Of a stretch of 6,094 bases of DNA, positions 1 through 6,094 are shown one piece after another. The stretch comes from an uncultured Prevotellaceae bacterium (GTDB lineage: Bacteria; Bacteroidota; Bacteroidia; Bacteroidales; Bacteroidaceae). How positions within the stretch are numbered: the stretch's first letter is position 1; each line of letters starts with the position of its first letter. Both the position numbers and the translations under genes were made by a program. Location: positions 1-6,094 of the forward strand of contig CAMJRQ010000075.1 in assembly GCA_946408305.1 (NCBI GenBank). Direction: 5' to 3'. The notes below the pieces were generated by a model, which was not told the DNA's origin, made no database searches, and worked only from the letters and a program-made list of their open reading frames with translations.

Positions 1-1544
1 GTGCGGGTGGCGGCGGAGGTGGCGTTCTTGGCTATCTTGCCCGTGACACTGGTGCGCGACTTGGACTTCTTGCCCGTCACGGCGTCGGAGACGAGGCTGC
101 CCAGCACGGAGGCTACGGTGGCCGTGACGGCAGTGACGACGGCCTTGATGACCTTGCCCACGATGCTCGTCTTGGCCTTTCCCTTCGACTCTTTCTCTGC
201 TTTAGCAGCCTCTTTCTCTGCCTGCTGGGCTGCTTCGGCCTCGGCTTTCTGTGCGGCCTCGATGCCAGCCTGCTGGCTGAGGATTTCGTAGGCGCTCTCG
301 CGGTCGACGGGGGTGTCGTACTTGCCGTAGATGTCGGACTGCTTGATGGCGTCGAGCCGCTGGCCCTCGCTGATGGCACCTATCTGGGAGAGTGGGAAGA
401 GAATCTTGGCACGCTCCACGACGGAGGGGGCTCCCTTCTCGTCGAGGAAAGAGACGAGGGCCTCGCCCGTCTCGAGGTTCATGATGGCCTCGTCGGTGCG
501 GAAGGCGGGATTGGCACGGAAGGTGTCGGCCGCGGTGCGCACGGCTTTCTGGTCCTTGGGCGTATAGGCACGGAGGGCATGCTGCACGCGGTTGCCCAGC
601 TGGCCGAGGATGTTCTCGGGGATGTCGGTGGGCGACTGGGTGACGAAGTAGATGCCGACGCCCTTGGAACGGATGAGGCGGATGACCTGCTCAATCTTGT
701 CGACCAGCGCCTTGGAGGTGCCGTCGAAGAGCATGTGGGCCTCGTCGAAGAAGAAGATGAGCTTGGGCTTGTCGAGGTCGCCCACCTCGGGCAGCTGGGA
801 ATAGAGCTCGGAGAGGAGCCAGAGCAGGAAGGTGCTGTAGAGCTTGGGCTGAAGCATGAGGCGGTCGGCCGCAAGGACGTTCATGATGCCCTTCCCGTCG
901 CGCGTCTGCAGCAGGTCGTGGATGTCGAACGAGGGTTCGAAGAAGAATTGGTCGGCACCCTGGCTCTCGAGCTGGAGGAGGGCACGCTGGATGGCTCCGA
1001 TGGAAGCCGAAGATACGTTGCCATACTTGGTAGTGTACTCCTTGGCATTCTTGGAGACATAGTCGAGCATGGAGCGGAGATCCTTGACGTCGAGCAGGAG
1101 GAGCCCCTTCTCGTCGGCAATGCGGAAGACGATGTTGAGGACGCCGTCCTGCGTCTCGTTGAGCCCCATGAGGCGCGAGAGGAGCTGGGGACCCATCTGA
1201 GAGATGGTGCTGCGCATGGGGTGGCCCTGCTCGCCGTAGACGTCGAAGAAACGTACGGGGCAGCCCTGGAATTGCGGGTTCTCGATTCCGAACTCGGGCA
1301 TGCGCTTCTCGATGAAGCCAGAGAGGCGGCCGGGCTGCGAGATGCCCGAGAGGTCGCCTTTCATGTCGGCCATGAAGCAAGGCACTCCGGCCTGACAGAA
1401 ACTCTCGGCGATGACCTGGAGGGTGACGGTCTTGCCCGTACCGGTGGCACCGGCAACGAGTCCGTGGCGGTTGGCCATCTTGCCGTTGATGCACAAGGGG
1501 CCATTCTCGCAATGCGCTATGTAAAAGGTGTCGTTCAAATACAT
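1..1544 (-). CDS. HerA/YjgR-like P-loop ATPase (DUF853 family), C-terminus cut by the window edge
   Basis: Seen: 514 residues run open from an ATG at 1544 to the left edge, and an in-frame stop at 1557-1559 fixes this start. Walker A GATGTGKT lies at residues 32-39 (Lys38). Walker B is a hydrophobic strand ending in DEAH at 267-270. A TQSP sensor-like motif is at 302-305, and a conserved-looking Arg325 could be an arginine finger. Residues 427-460 form an Ala/Lys/Glu-rich, probably helical linker, followed by a Gly/Ala/Val-rich tail. Known: proteins of this type (HerA-like C-terminal domain, E. coli YjgR) are cytoplasmic RecA/FtsK-like ring ATPases of about 500 residues with no settled role; the relation to HerA suggests DNA translocation. 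Because about 500 residues are visible, only a short end should be missing. No NurA, SIR2 or other nuclease partner is visible, so a defence or end-resection role is not supported here. Family assignment is firm; the function is unknown. Confidence 0.93.
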   Translation of the reverse strand, partial: MYLNDTFYIAHCENGPLCINGKMANRHGLVAGATGTGKTVTLQVIAESFCQAGVPCFMADMKGDLSGISQPGRLSGFIEKRMPEFGIENPQFQGCPVRFFDVYGEQGHPMRSTISQMGPQLLSRLMGLNETQDGVLNIVFRIADEKGLLLLDVKDLRSMLDYVSKNAKEYTTKYGNVSSASIGAIQRALLQLESQGADQFFFEPSFDIHDLLQTRDGKGIMNVLAADRLMLQPKLYSTFLLWLLSELYSQLPEVGDLDKPKLIFFFDEAHMLFDGTSKALVDKIEQVIRLIRSKGVGIYFVTQSPTDIPENILGQLGNRVQHALRAYTPKDQKAVRTAADTFRANPAFRTDEAIMNLETGEALVSFLDEKGAPSVVERAKILFPLSQIGAISEGQRLDAIKQSDIYGKYDTPVDRESAYEILSQQAGIEAAQKAEAEAAQQAEKEAAKAEKESKGKAKTSIVGKVIKAVVTAVTATVASVLGSLVSDAVTGKKSKSRTSVTGKIAKNATSAATR

Positions 1545-1592
1545 AATTATATAGGTTTATCGTTTTAGTCTCTTTTCTCTTATCACTATTCC
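1545..1592 (-). other. AT-rich 48-base spacer before the HerA-like gene
   Basis: This spacer is roughly 70 % A+T, against strongly GC-rich coding DNA on both sides. Read on the minus strand it is A-rich, contains GAGAAAAGAG and ends in TATATAATT directly before the ATG. There is no Shine-Dalgarno sequence at usable spacing and no stem-loop with a T-run that would act as a terminator for the upstream gene. An A/T-rich unstructured leader is typical of translation starts in Bacteroidota. The TATATAAT stretch is too close to the ATG to be the -7 element of a normal promoter unless the mRNA starts inside the gene. A separate promoter is therefore possible but not shown. Confidence 0.5.
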
Positions 1593-4013
1593 CTAATCCA
1601 ATTTCTTCGCCACGTCGACAATCTGCTTGCCCAGACCGATGGTGTAGCCCTCGGAGCGGAAGACCACGCGGTTGAAGGTGTCGGCTATCATGAAGAGAGG
1701 CAGCGACGCCTTGGGGGCCTCGAGCCGGCCGAAATGCACGGTGGAGGGCAGGTCGCGATATTCGGGCTGACGAAGCAACGCGGGGAGGTCGGCACCCGGC
1801 GGCAGGAGCAGGACGATGGGACGGCCCCAGGCCTCGAGCTCGGCACGGGCGGCCGAGAGGTCGCGCAGGGCATGGTTCGAGGGTTCGTGGCCGGGCGTGA
1901 GGAAGCCGACGACGTAGTAGCCCCGGCCCGTCTCGGAGAGCAACGAGCGTTGAGAGGTCTCGTTCATGGGGAGATAGCGCGTCTCGCTGTTGAAGGAGCC
2001 GATGACCTGCACCTGCTCGGTCTCGTGGCGGATGACGACGGGCACCGACACCGTCTGGCCGGCCTCGAGCGGGAAGATGGTCATGCGGGAGAGCACTGCC
2101 CCACTGGCCAGGCGCTGACCGGTGACGAGGACATAGAGGCCGGTGTCGTAGCTGCGTCCGCCCGCCTGGAAGTTGTACTGCATACTCTCACCCTCGTTTT
2201 CGAGCAACTGGAGCGAACCGTCGGAACGCACGTAGGAGAGGGTGAAATGGGTGTAATAGCGAGGCTGGGGGTCGGAGGCGGTGAGTTCCAGCTGTCCCTT
2301 TGAGAGGGTTTCGGAACCGGCCGCATCGTCCACATACTCGGAGAAGGCCGAATCGGGCGAGCCGGGCTCAATCCACTGCACCTTGCCCGTCGTCTCGTCG
2401 ATGCGAGCCGGGATGCCAGCCGCACGGAGAGCAGCCACGAGGAAAATGTCGCGGCTGTGGGCGTCGGTGGTGCGATGGTGCAGGACGCCGAGGGGCGACA
2501 TGCAATAGTGGAGCGGATTGCGCGTGTCGTCAATCGTGAGGCTGTCGCGCACGAAGGAAAGCACGTCGGCCACGGAAGAGCCGCCGAAACGGGCCGTGAG
2601 TTCCTGACGCCAGGGTGTGAGCAGTTCGTTGGAGACGCGCGGCGAGAGCACATAGCGTCGCCACACATCGCCACTGCCCGAAGCGGCATACGTTGCATGG
2701 TCGAGGAGCACGGGAAGCGTGACATCGCGAAGGTCCTTGGCCGAGACGGCGCGAAGGAGTTCGGTCGCCACTGTCGAATCGGGTGCCTCGTCGAGGAACT
2801 GCATGAGCACCTCGCCATTGGCGCGGGCCCGCTTCAAGAGGTCGGAGAGCGGATGGCCGTCGGGAATCTGGGGCATGGGGCGGGCCGAGCGTAGGCTGTC
2901 CTCGTAGGCCAGACGCTGCTTGTTGGCCGCATCTTGCTCGGGTGTGGTGTGTGGCACATTGTCGTGCGGCGCGGGAGGAACGATGTCGAAGTCGTATGTG
3001 CTGCAGAGCGAGGCGGGAGCAGAGAGGGTGATGTGCACCTCCTCGTCGGTTCCCACCGTGGCCTTTGCGAAGCCCAGGAGGCCCTCGTCGGAACGGGCCC
3101 AGACAATCAGGTCGCCCCGGCCGCAGGTGAGCGACGTGCGGCCCTCCTCGTCGGTCTGCTTCGTGCAGAGACGATAGAACTCGGCATAGTTGTAGAGACG
3201 GAAATCCACCGAAGCGCCCGGCACGGGAGCACCGACGGAATCGGTGACGAGAACCTGGAGCAGGCTGACCGGGGCATAGTTGGAGGTGACGTGGATTTCG
3301 GTGTAGCAGGCCGTCTGGCTGACCACCTCCTCGGGGCCGTCGTAGCATCCGAAGACCTTGGTGTGCATGAGCATGGCTCGCGAGGCGGGCTGGTTGAACC
3401 ATCCGCGGTCGAGCACAGCATCAGGCTCACAGGCTCCCATGAAATGCCACTCGCCGTCAATCCAGACCTCCACCCAGGCATGGTTGTCGTCGGTATGGGC
3501 CCAGCGCGGAGTGTAGACCTGACGGGCCGGAATGCCCACTGAACGGAGGGCAGCCACGCAGAAGGTGCTCTCCTCGCCGCAGCGGCCGATACCCGAGCGC
3601 AGAGTGGCGAGCGGGGCCGAGGTGCGGCCGTCGGAGGGCTGATAGGTGACGTATTCGTGGCACCAATGGTTGACCTCGAGCGCGGCATCGTGCATGGAGA
3701 GCGAGGAAACACGCTCCTTCAGCTCGCGGTAGAAGACGACGCGCGAGGTGTCGAGGTTCTCGTTATTGACCCGAACGGGCAGCACGAAGTGGCGCCACTC
3801 GCGGTCGGGGACGGTGCGTCCCCAGGGCATCTCGGCCTTGGCCAGGAGGGACACCTCGACATTCATTTCCCAGAAGGAACGGGGATAGTCGACGCTGTCA
3901 GGCAGCGGCATGTAGGCATAGAGGAAGGAGAGACAATCGTCGAACTGCCGCCCGGCGTTGTTGCAGGCAGCCAGGGAGGCTATGAGGGCGAGGGAAATGA
4001 GCGTTCGTTTCAT
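1593..4013 (-). CDS. Multidomain lipoprotein with transglutaminase/PNGase-type catalytic domain, Ig-like insert, dead TG repeat and thioredoxin-like tail
   Basis: Seen: 806 residues. The N-terminus is a lipoprotein signal with lipobox LAAC (lipidated Cys17). The residues after it (NNAGRQFDD) are not a clear surface-export signal, so it is probably a periplasm-facing outer-membrane lipoprotein. Residues about 108-200 are a transglutaminase-like core: GRCGEE with Cys145, NHAWVEVW with His178, and GACEPD with Glu196 or Asp198 as the third catalytic position. Residues about 246-332 look like an Ig-like or carboxypeptidase-regulatory beta domain. Residues about 480-550 repeat the transglutaminase core without the Cys or His. 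Residues about 695-806 resemble a thioredoxin/TlpA fold, with a probable cis-Pro772 but no CxxC. Context: it starts 24 bases after the GH125 stop, so it is probably co-transcribed with the mannosidases. Known: this superfamily includes cysteine proteases, protein cross-linkers and peptide:N-glycanases. Inference: it acts on the peptide or glycan-peptide part of mannosylated glycoproteins. Substrate and reaction are unknown. The stop is TAG. Confidence 0.9.
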   Translation of the reverse strand: MKRTLISLALIASLAACNNAGRQFDDCLSFLYAYMPLPDSVDYPRSFWEMNVEVSLLAKAEMPWGRTVPDREWRHFVLPVRVNNENLDTSRVVFYRELKERVSSLSMHDAALEVNHWCHEYVTYQPSDGRTSAPLATLRSGIGRCGEESTFCVAALRSVGIPARQVYTPRWAHTDDNHAWVEVWIDGEWHFMGACEPDAVLDRGWFNQPASRAMLMHTKVFGCYDGPEEVVSQTACYTEIHVTSNYAPVSLLQVLVTDSVGAPVPGASVDFRLYNYAEFYRLCTKQTDEEGRTSLTCGRGDLIVWARSDEGLLGFAKATVGTDEEVHITLSAPASLCSTYDFDIVPPAPHDNVPHTTPEQDAANKQRLAYEDSLRSARPMPQIPDGHPLSDLLKRARANGEVLMQFLDEAPDSTVATELLRAVSAKDLRDVTLPVLLDHATYAASGSGDVWRRYVLSPRVSNELLTPWRQELTARFGGSSVADVLSFVRDSLTIDDTRNPLHYCMSPLGVLHHRTTDAHSRDIFLVAALRAAGIPARIDETTGKVQWIEPGSPDSAFSEYVDDAAGSETLSKGQLELTASDPQPRYYTHFTLSYVRSDGSLQLLENEGESMQYNFQAGGRSYDTGLYVLVTGQRLASGAVLSRMTIFPLEAGQTVSVPVVIRHETEQVQVIGSFNSETRYLPMNETSQRSLLSETGRGYYVVGFLTPGHEPSNHALRDLSAARAELEAWGRPIVLLLPPGADLPALLRQPEYRDLPSTVHFGRLEAPKASLPLFMIADTFNRVVFRSEGYTIGLGKQIVDVAKKLD

Positions 4014-4037
4014 CGGTCGGAGGGGGAAAAGATGAGA
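4014..4037 (-). other. 24-base spacer between GH125 and the transglutaminase-like lipoprotein
   Basis: On the coding strand this spacer is pyrimidine-rich (CTTTTCCCCCTCC) and has no purine-rich Shine-Dalgarno sequence. It holds no terminator hairpin or recognisable promoter. The short distance supports transcription of both genes as one message. Confidence 0.6.
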
Positions 4038-5453
4038 TTAATCAGCATACATCCGGACGATGAGTTCGCCGAAGATGGTGTTGGCCCAGGCGAACCAGGA
4101 ACGCGTGAACTTGGTGGCATCATCCTTATTGAAGGATTCGTGCATGAAGCCCGTGTCGGCGTCGGTCTTGAGAATCTGCTCGACACACCATTCCTGCTCG
4201 GCACGGTCGTTGGTGGTGAAGGCCTTCATGACGAGGCTCATGGGCCAGGGATTGTTGAGCCCGCAGTGGGGACCGCCGATGCCCTCGCCCGCCTTGCCGC
4301 GGAAGAAGTAGGGGTTGTCCTCGCTCCACACGAAGCGGCGCGTGTTCTGATAGATGGGGTCGTCGATGGGCACATCGGTCAGATAGGGCAAGCAGAGCAG
4401 GCTGGGGGCGTTGGAGTCGTCCATGAGCAGGGCGCTGCCGTAGCCGTCGACCTCGAAGGCATAGATTTTGCCGTACTTGGGATGCTCGACGATGGCGTAC
4501 TTCTGGAGCGCCTCCTCGACCTGAGTGGCCATGCGGCGGCAGTCGGAAGCCAAGCCGTACTCGTGGTTGACGTCGTTGAGAATCTCGGCCGCCTTGCGCA
4601 GCACGCTGACAGCGAAGAAGTTGCTGGGCACGAGATAGGGAAAGACGGTGCTATCGTCCGACGGACGGAAGGCACTGGCGATGAGTCCGCAGGGCTTTCC
4701 GGGATGGCCGTAGCCGCCGTTGCTGCGCGTGTCGTGGAGCGCCTCGGTCTTGCGGGTGAAGCGATAGTTGGTGATGGGGCCGTTCCAGTTCTGCTGGTCT
4801 TGGAACACGCCGAGGATGGCACGGATGGCCTCGAGCCACTTCTCGTCGAAGATGGTGGTGTCGCCCGTCTGCTGCCAATAGGCATAGGCCAGGCGGAGCG
4901 GATAGCAGAGCGAGTCGATCTCATACTTGCGCTCGTGGAGCTCGAGCTTCATCTTCGTGTTGTCCGACTGCCACTCGCCGCCCGTGGGGCCCATATTGAA
5001 GGCGTTGGCATAGGGGTCGATGAGGATGCACGCTATCTGACGACGGATGACGCCGCGGATGAGGTGGCGCAGGGGTTCGTCCTGACCGACATAGCGAAGA
5101 TAGGGCCACACCTGGGCGGCACTGTCGCGCAGCCACATGGCATGGATGTCGCCGGTGTAGACGAAGGTGTCGTCGTCGCCGTCGGCATTGCTATAGTGGA
5201 CGGTGGTGTCGAGCGTATTGGGGAAGCAGTTCTGGAACATCCAGAAGAGTTTCGGGCTGATGGCCGTCAGTTTGGCCCGCAGGTCGAGGATCTGCTTCTC
5301 GACGGCCTCGCTGCGGAAGAGGCGGTCTTTCACGGCCGGACGCTGGCTCTGGATGGTGCTCTGGATGGCCTCCTTGTCCTTGCGAGGCAGTTCGGGGGAT
5401 GCCACGGCCGAAAGCGGCAAGGCCGTCAGCAGCACTAAAAACAGTTTTCTCAT
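4038..5453 (-). CDS. GH125 exo-alpha-1,6-mannosidase (metal-independent), secreted
   Basis: Seen: a complete 471-residue protein with a Sec signal peptide (MRKLF, a hydrophobic stretch, then a probable signal peptidase I site after AVA or VAS near residues 18-19), so it is probably periplasmic. The family signature TGDIHAMWLRDSAAQVWPY lies at residues 100-118. Other family-like blocks are GPTGGEWQSDN (155-165), FRPSDDSTVFPYL (262-274) and FMHESFNKDD (436-445). Known: GH125 enzymes are inverting, metal-independent exo-alpha-1,6-mannosidases with an (alpha/alpha)6 fold and one acidic residue each as acid and base. Inference: by spacing from the C-terminus and from each other, the acid is Asp266 (or Asp267) and the base is Glu439. 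The usual family length is about 430-480 residues, so nothing is missing. It starts 24 bases after the GH92 stop and ends 24 bases before the lipoprotein gene. With GH92 upstream, it should remove alpha-1,6-linked mannose left after trimming of side branches of mannan or N-glycans. The family call is very secure; the exact substrate is not tested. Confidence 0.96.
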   Translation of the reverse strand: MRKLFLVLLTALPLSAVASPELPRKDKEAIQSTIQSQRPAVKDRLFRSEAVEKQILDLRAKLTAISPKLFWMFQNCFPNTLDTTVHYSNADGDDDTFVYTGDIHAMWLRDSAAQVWPYLRYVGQDEPLRHLIRGVIRRQIACILIDPYANAFNMGPTGGEWQSDNTKMKLELHERKYEIDSLCYPLRLAYAYWQQTGDTTIFDEKWLEAIRAILGVFQDQQNWNGPITNYRFTRKTEALHDTRSNGGYGHPGKPCGLIASAFRPSDDSTVFPYLVPSNFFAVSVLRKAAEILNDVNHEYGLASDCRRMATQVEEALQKYAIVEHPKYGKIYAFEVDGYGSALLMDDSNAPSLLCLPYLTDVPIDDPIYQNTRRFVWSEDNPYFFRGKAGEGIGGPHCGLNNPWPMSLVMKAFTTNDRAEQEWCVEQILKTDADTGFMHESFNKDDATKFTRSWFAWANTIFGELIVRMYAD

Positions 5454-5477
5454 GTTCGTGAATGTTTTTTTGGGGGG
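5454..5477 (-). promoter_or_regulatory. 24-base spacer with C6A7 homopolymers, probable A-rich translation signal for GH125
   Basis: On the coding strand the GH92 stop TAA is followed by six C and then seven A (5465-5471), then CATTCACGAAC and the GH125 ATG. The A7 run lies 12 to 18 bases upstream of the start codon. A-rich tracts just upstream of the start commonly replace a Shine-Dalgarno sequence in Bacteroidota, so this is the likely ribosome-binding element. There is no separate promoter or terminator in this gap. Confidence 0.5.
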
Positions 5478-6094
5478 TTATTTTGCAGTCATGTAAACAT
5501 CGAGCGTGCCGCCGGCCATAATCTGTTTGTGGGTGATGGAGAGGCCCTTGAGCTGCTTGCCGTTCAGGACATACTTCTTGACGTAGATGGCTTTGTCGCT
5601 GCCTCCGTGGGTGCGGATGGTGAAGGTCTTGTCGCCGGGCACGGGGATGACGGCCTCCTCGACGATGGGCGAACCGAGCTGGTAGACTCCGCCACAGGGT
5701 TCCACCTGATAGAGTCCCAGGGCCGACATGATGTACCAAGCCGACATCTGGCCCACATCCTCGTTGCCGCAAAGACCGGCAGGCTGGTCGGTGTAGAGCT
5801 CGCTCATCACCTGGCGTAGGAGTTTCTGGGCCTTGCGGGGCTGGTTGACATAGTTATACATGTAGATGACCTGGTGGCTGGGCTCGTTGCCGTGGGCATA
5901 CTGTCCCACGAGGCCCGTGATGTCGGGGTTGGCATGCTCGCCCAGGTCGCCGTCGGCCGTGAAGAGGCTGTCGAGGCGTGCGGTGAAAGCTTTGTCGCCG
6001 CCCATAAGCTGAACGAGGCCCTTCACGTCGTGCGGCACAAGGAAGCTGTACTGCCAGGGGTTGCCCTCGGTATAGTCGCCCGTCTGATGGCCGG
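5478..6094 (-). CDS. GH92 exo-alpha-mannosidase, C-terminal 204 residues (5' part beyond the right edge)
   Basis: Seen: an open frame enters from the right edge and stops at TAA 5478-5480. It contains the GH92 catalytic-domain blocks in family order: YTEGNPWQYSFLVPHD (about 6027-6074), YAHGNEPSH (5874-5900), and GLCGNEDVGQMSAWY (5733-5774), followed by a beta-sandwich end with YQLGSP. Known: GH92 enzymes are calcium-dependent inverting exo-alpha-mannosidases, mostly alpha-1,2 but with alpha-1,3, alpha-1,4 and mannose-phosphate variants. They are usually 700-800 residues and secreted, so roughly three quarters of the protein lies outside the window. The acidic residues expected for acid/base chemistry and calcium contact in the TEGN, GNEPSH and GNED blocks are present. 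The usual Cys in GNEDCGQ is Val here, which I believe is a tolerated variation. Linkage specificity cannot be read without the N-terminal domain. It is the most upstream visible gene of the mannosidase operon. Confidence 0.97.
   Translation of the reverse strand, partial: GHQTGDYTEGNPWQYSFLVPHDVKGLVQLMGGDKAFTARLDSLFTADGDLGEHANPDITGLVGQYAHGNEPSHQVIYMYNYVNQPRKAQKLLRQVMSELYTDQPAGLCGNEDVGQMSAWYIMSALGLYQVEPCGGVYQLGSPIVEEAVIPVPGDKTFTIRTHGGSDKAIYVKKYVLNGKQLKGLSITHKQIMAGGTLDVYMTAK

Noticed and set aside
691..1512. A 273-codon minus-strand frame overlapping the HerA-like gene
   Set aside because: Its translation is Arg/Pro/His-rich with no motifs, as expected from an out-of-frame reading of GC-rich coding DNA. 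The neighbouring frame gives an intact P-loop ATPase.
1..1544. HerA-type antiphage or DNA-repair module (HerA with NurA, SIR2 or DUF4297)
   Set aside because: The protein is of the YjgR/DUF853 type and no nuclease or effector gene sits next to it within the window. Its neighbours are glycan-processing genes.
579..1568. A 329-codon open frame on the plus strand over the HerA-like gene
   Set aside because: It is a codon-aligned antisense shadow of the ATPase, whose Walker A and B motifs and start codon are plain on the minus strand.
1545..1592. Factor-independent terminator after the lipoprotein gene
   Set aside because: I found no GC-rich stem followed by a T-run on the minus strand; the gap is simply A/T-rich.
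2530..3402. A 290-codon minus-strand frame inside the lipoprotein gene
   Set aside because: It is an out-of-frame shadow with Arg/Pro/Ala-rich composition. The lipoprotein frame is continuous from lipobox to stop, so there is no frameshift to explain.
3657..5438. A 593-codon open frame on the plus strand, antisense to GH125 and the start of the lipoprotein gene
   Set aside because: It is the codon-aligned shadow of GC-rich genes that rarely use TTA, CTA and TCA. Its translation is low-complexity (rich in Gly, Val, Glu, Asp, Ala) with no recognisable family, while the minus strand encodes clear GH125 motifs.

Overview
The window comes from a GC-rich member of the Bacteroidales (phylum Bacteroidota), plausibly a Prevotella-like or other gut or oral species. 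This rests on three things: adjacent GH92 and GH125 mannosidases, typical of Bacteroidales glycan-foraging loci; a large multidomain lipoprotein of a type common in that phylum; and AT-rich or non-Shine-Dalgarno leaders before genes that are otherwise strongly GC-rich. Genus placement is a guess.

All four genes are on the minus strand, so the order of transcription runs from the right edge to the left. (1) 6094-5478: the C-terminal 204 residues of a GH92 exo-alpha-mannosidase, cut by the right edge. (2) 5453-4038: a complete secreted GH125 exo-alpha-1,6-mannosidase. (3) 4013-1593: a complete 806-residue lipoprotein with a transglutaminase/peptide:N-glycanase-type Cys-His catalytic domain, an Ig-like insert, a second dead copy of the transglutaminase-like core, and a thioredoxin-like C-terminus without redox cysteines. 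(4) 1544-1: a HerA/YjgR-like ATPase (DUF853), cut by the left edge near its C-terminus.

Genes 1 to 3 are separated by only 24 bases each and look like one operon. GH92 enzymes typically remove alpha-1,2 (and some alpha-1,3/1,4) mannose and GH125 enzymes remove alpha-1,6 mannose, so together they would trim mannan or high-mannose N-glycans in the periplasm. The lipoprotein may act on the peptide or glycan-peptide part of the same glycoprotein substrate, which is inference. Gene 4 follows after a 48-base, very AT-rich spacer and has no evident functional tie to the mannosidases. It may be read through or have its own start.

The most interesting item is the lipoprotein. Its active-site motifs resemble those of peptide:N-glycanase, it carries an internal pseudo-enzyme repeat, and it sits in a mannosidase operon. 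I saw no RNA genes, insertion sequences, CRISPR arrays, attachment sites or convincing factor-independent terminators. The longest gene-free stretch is 48 bases.
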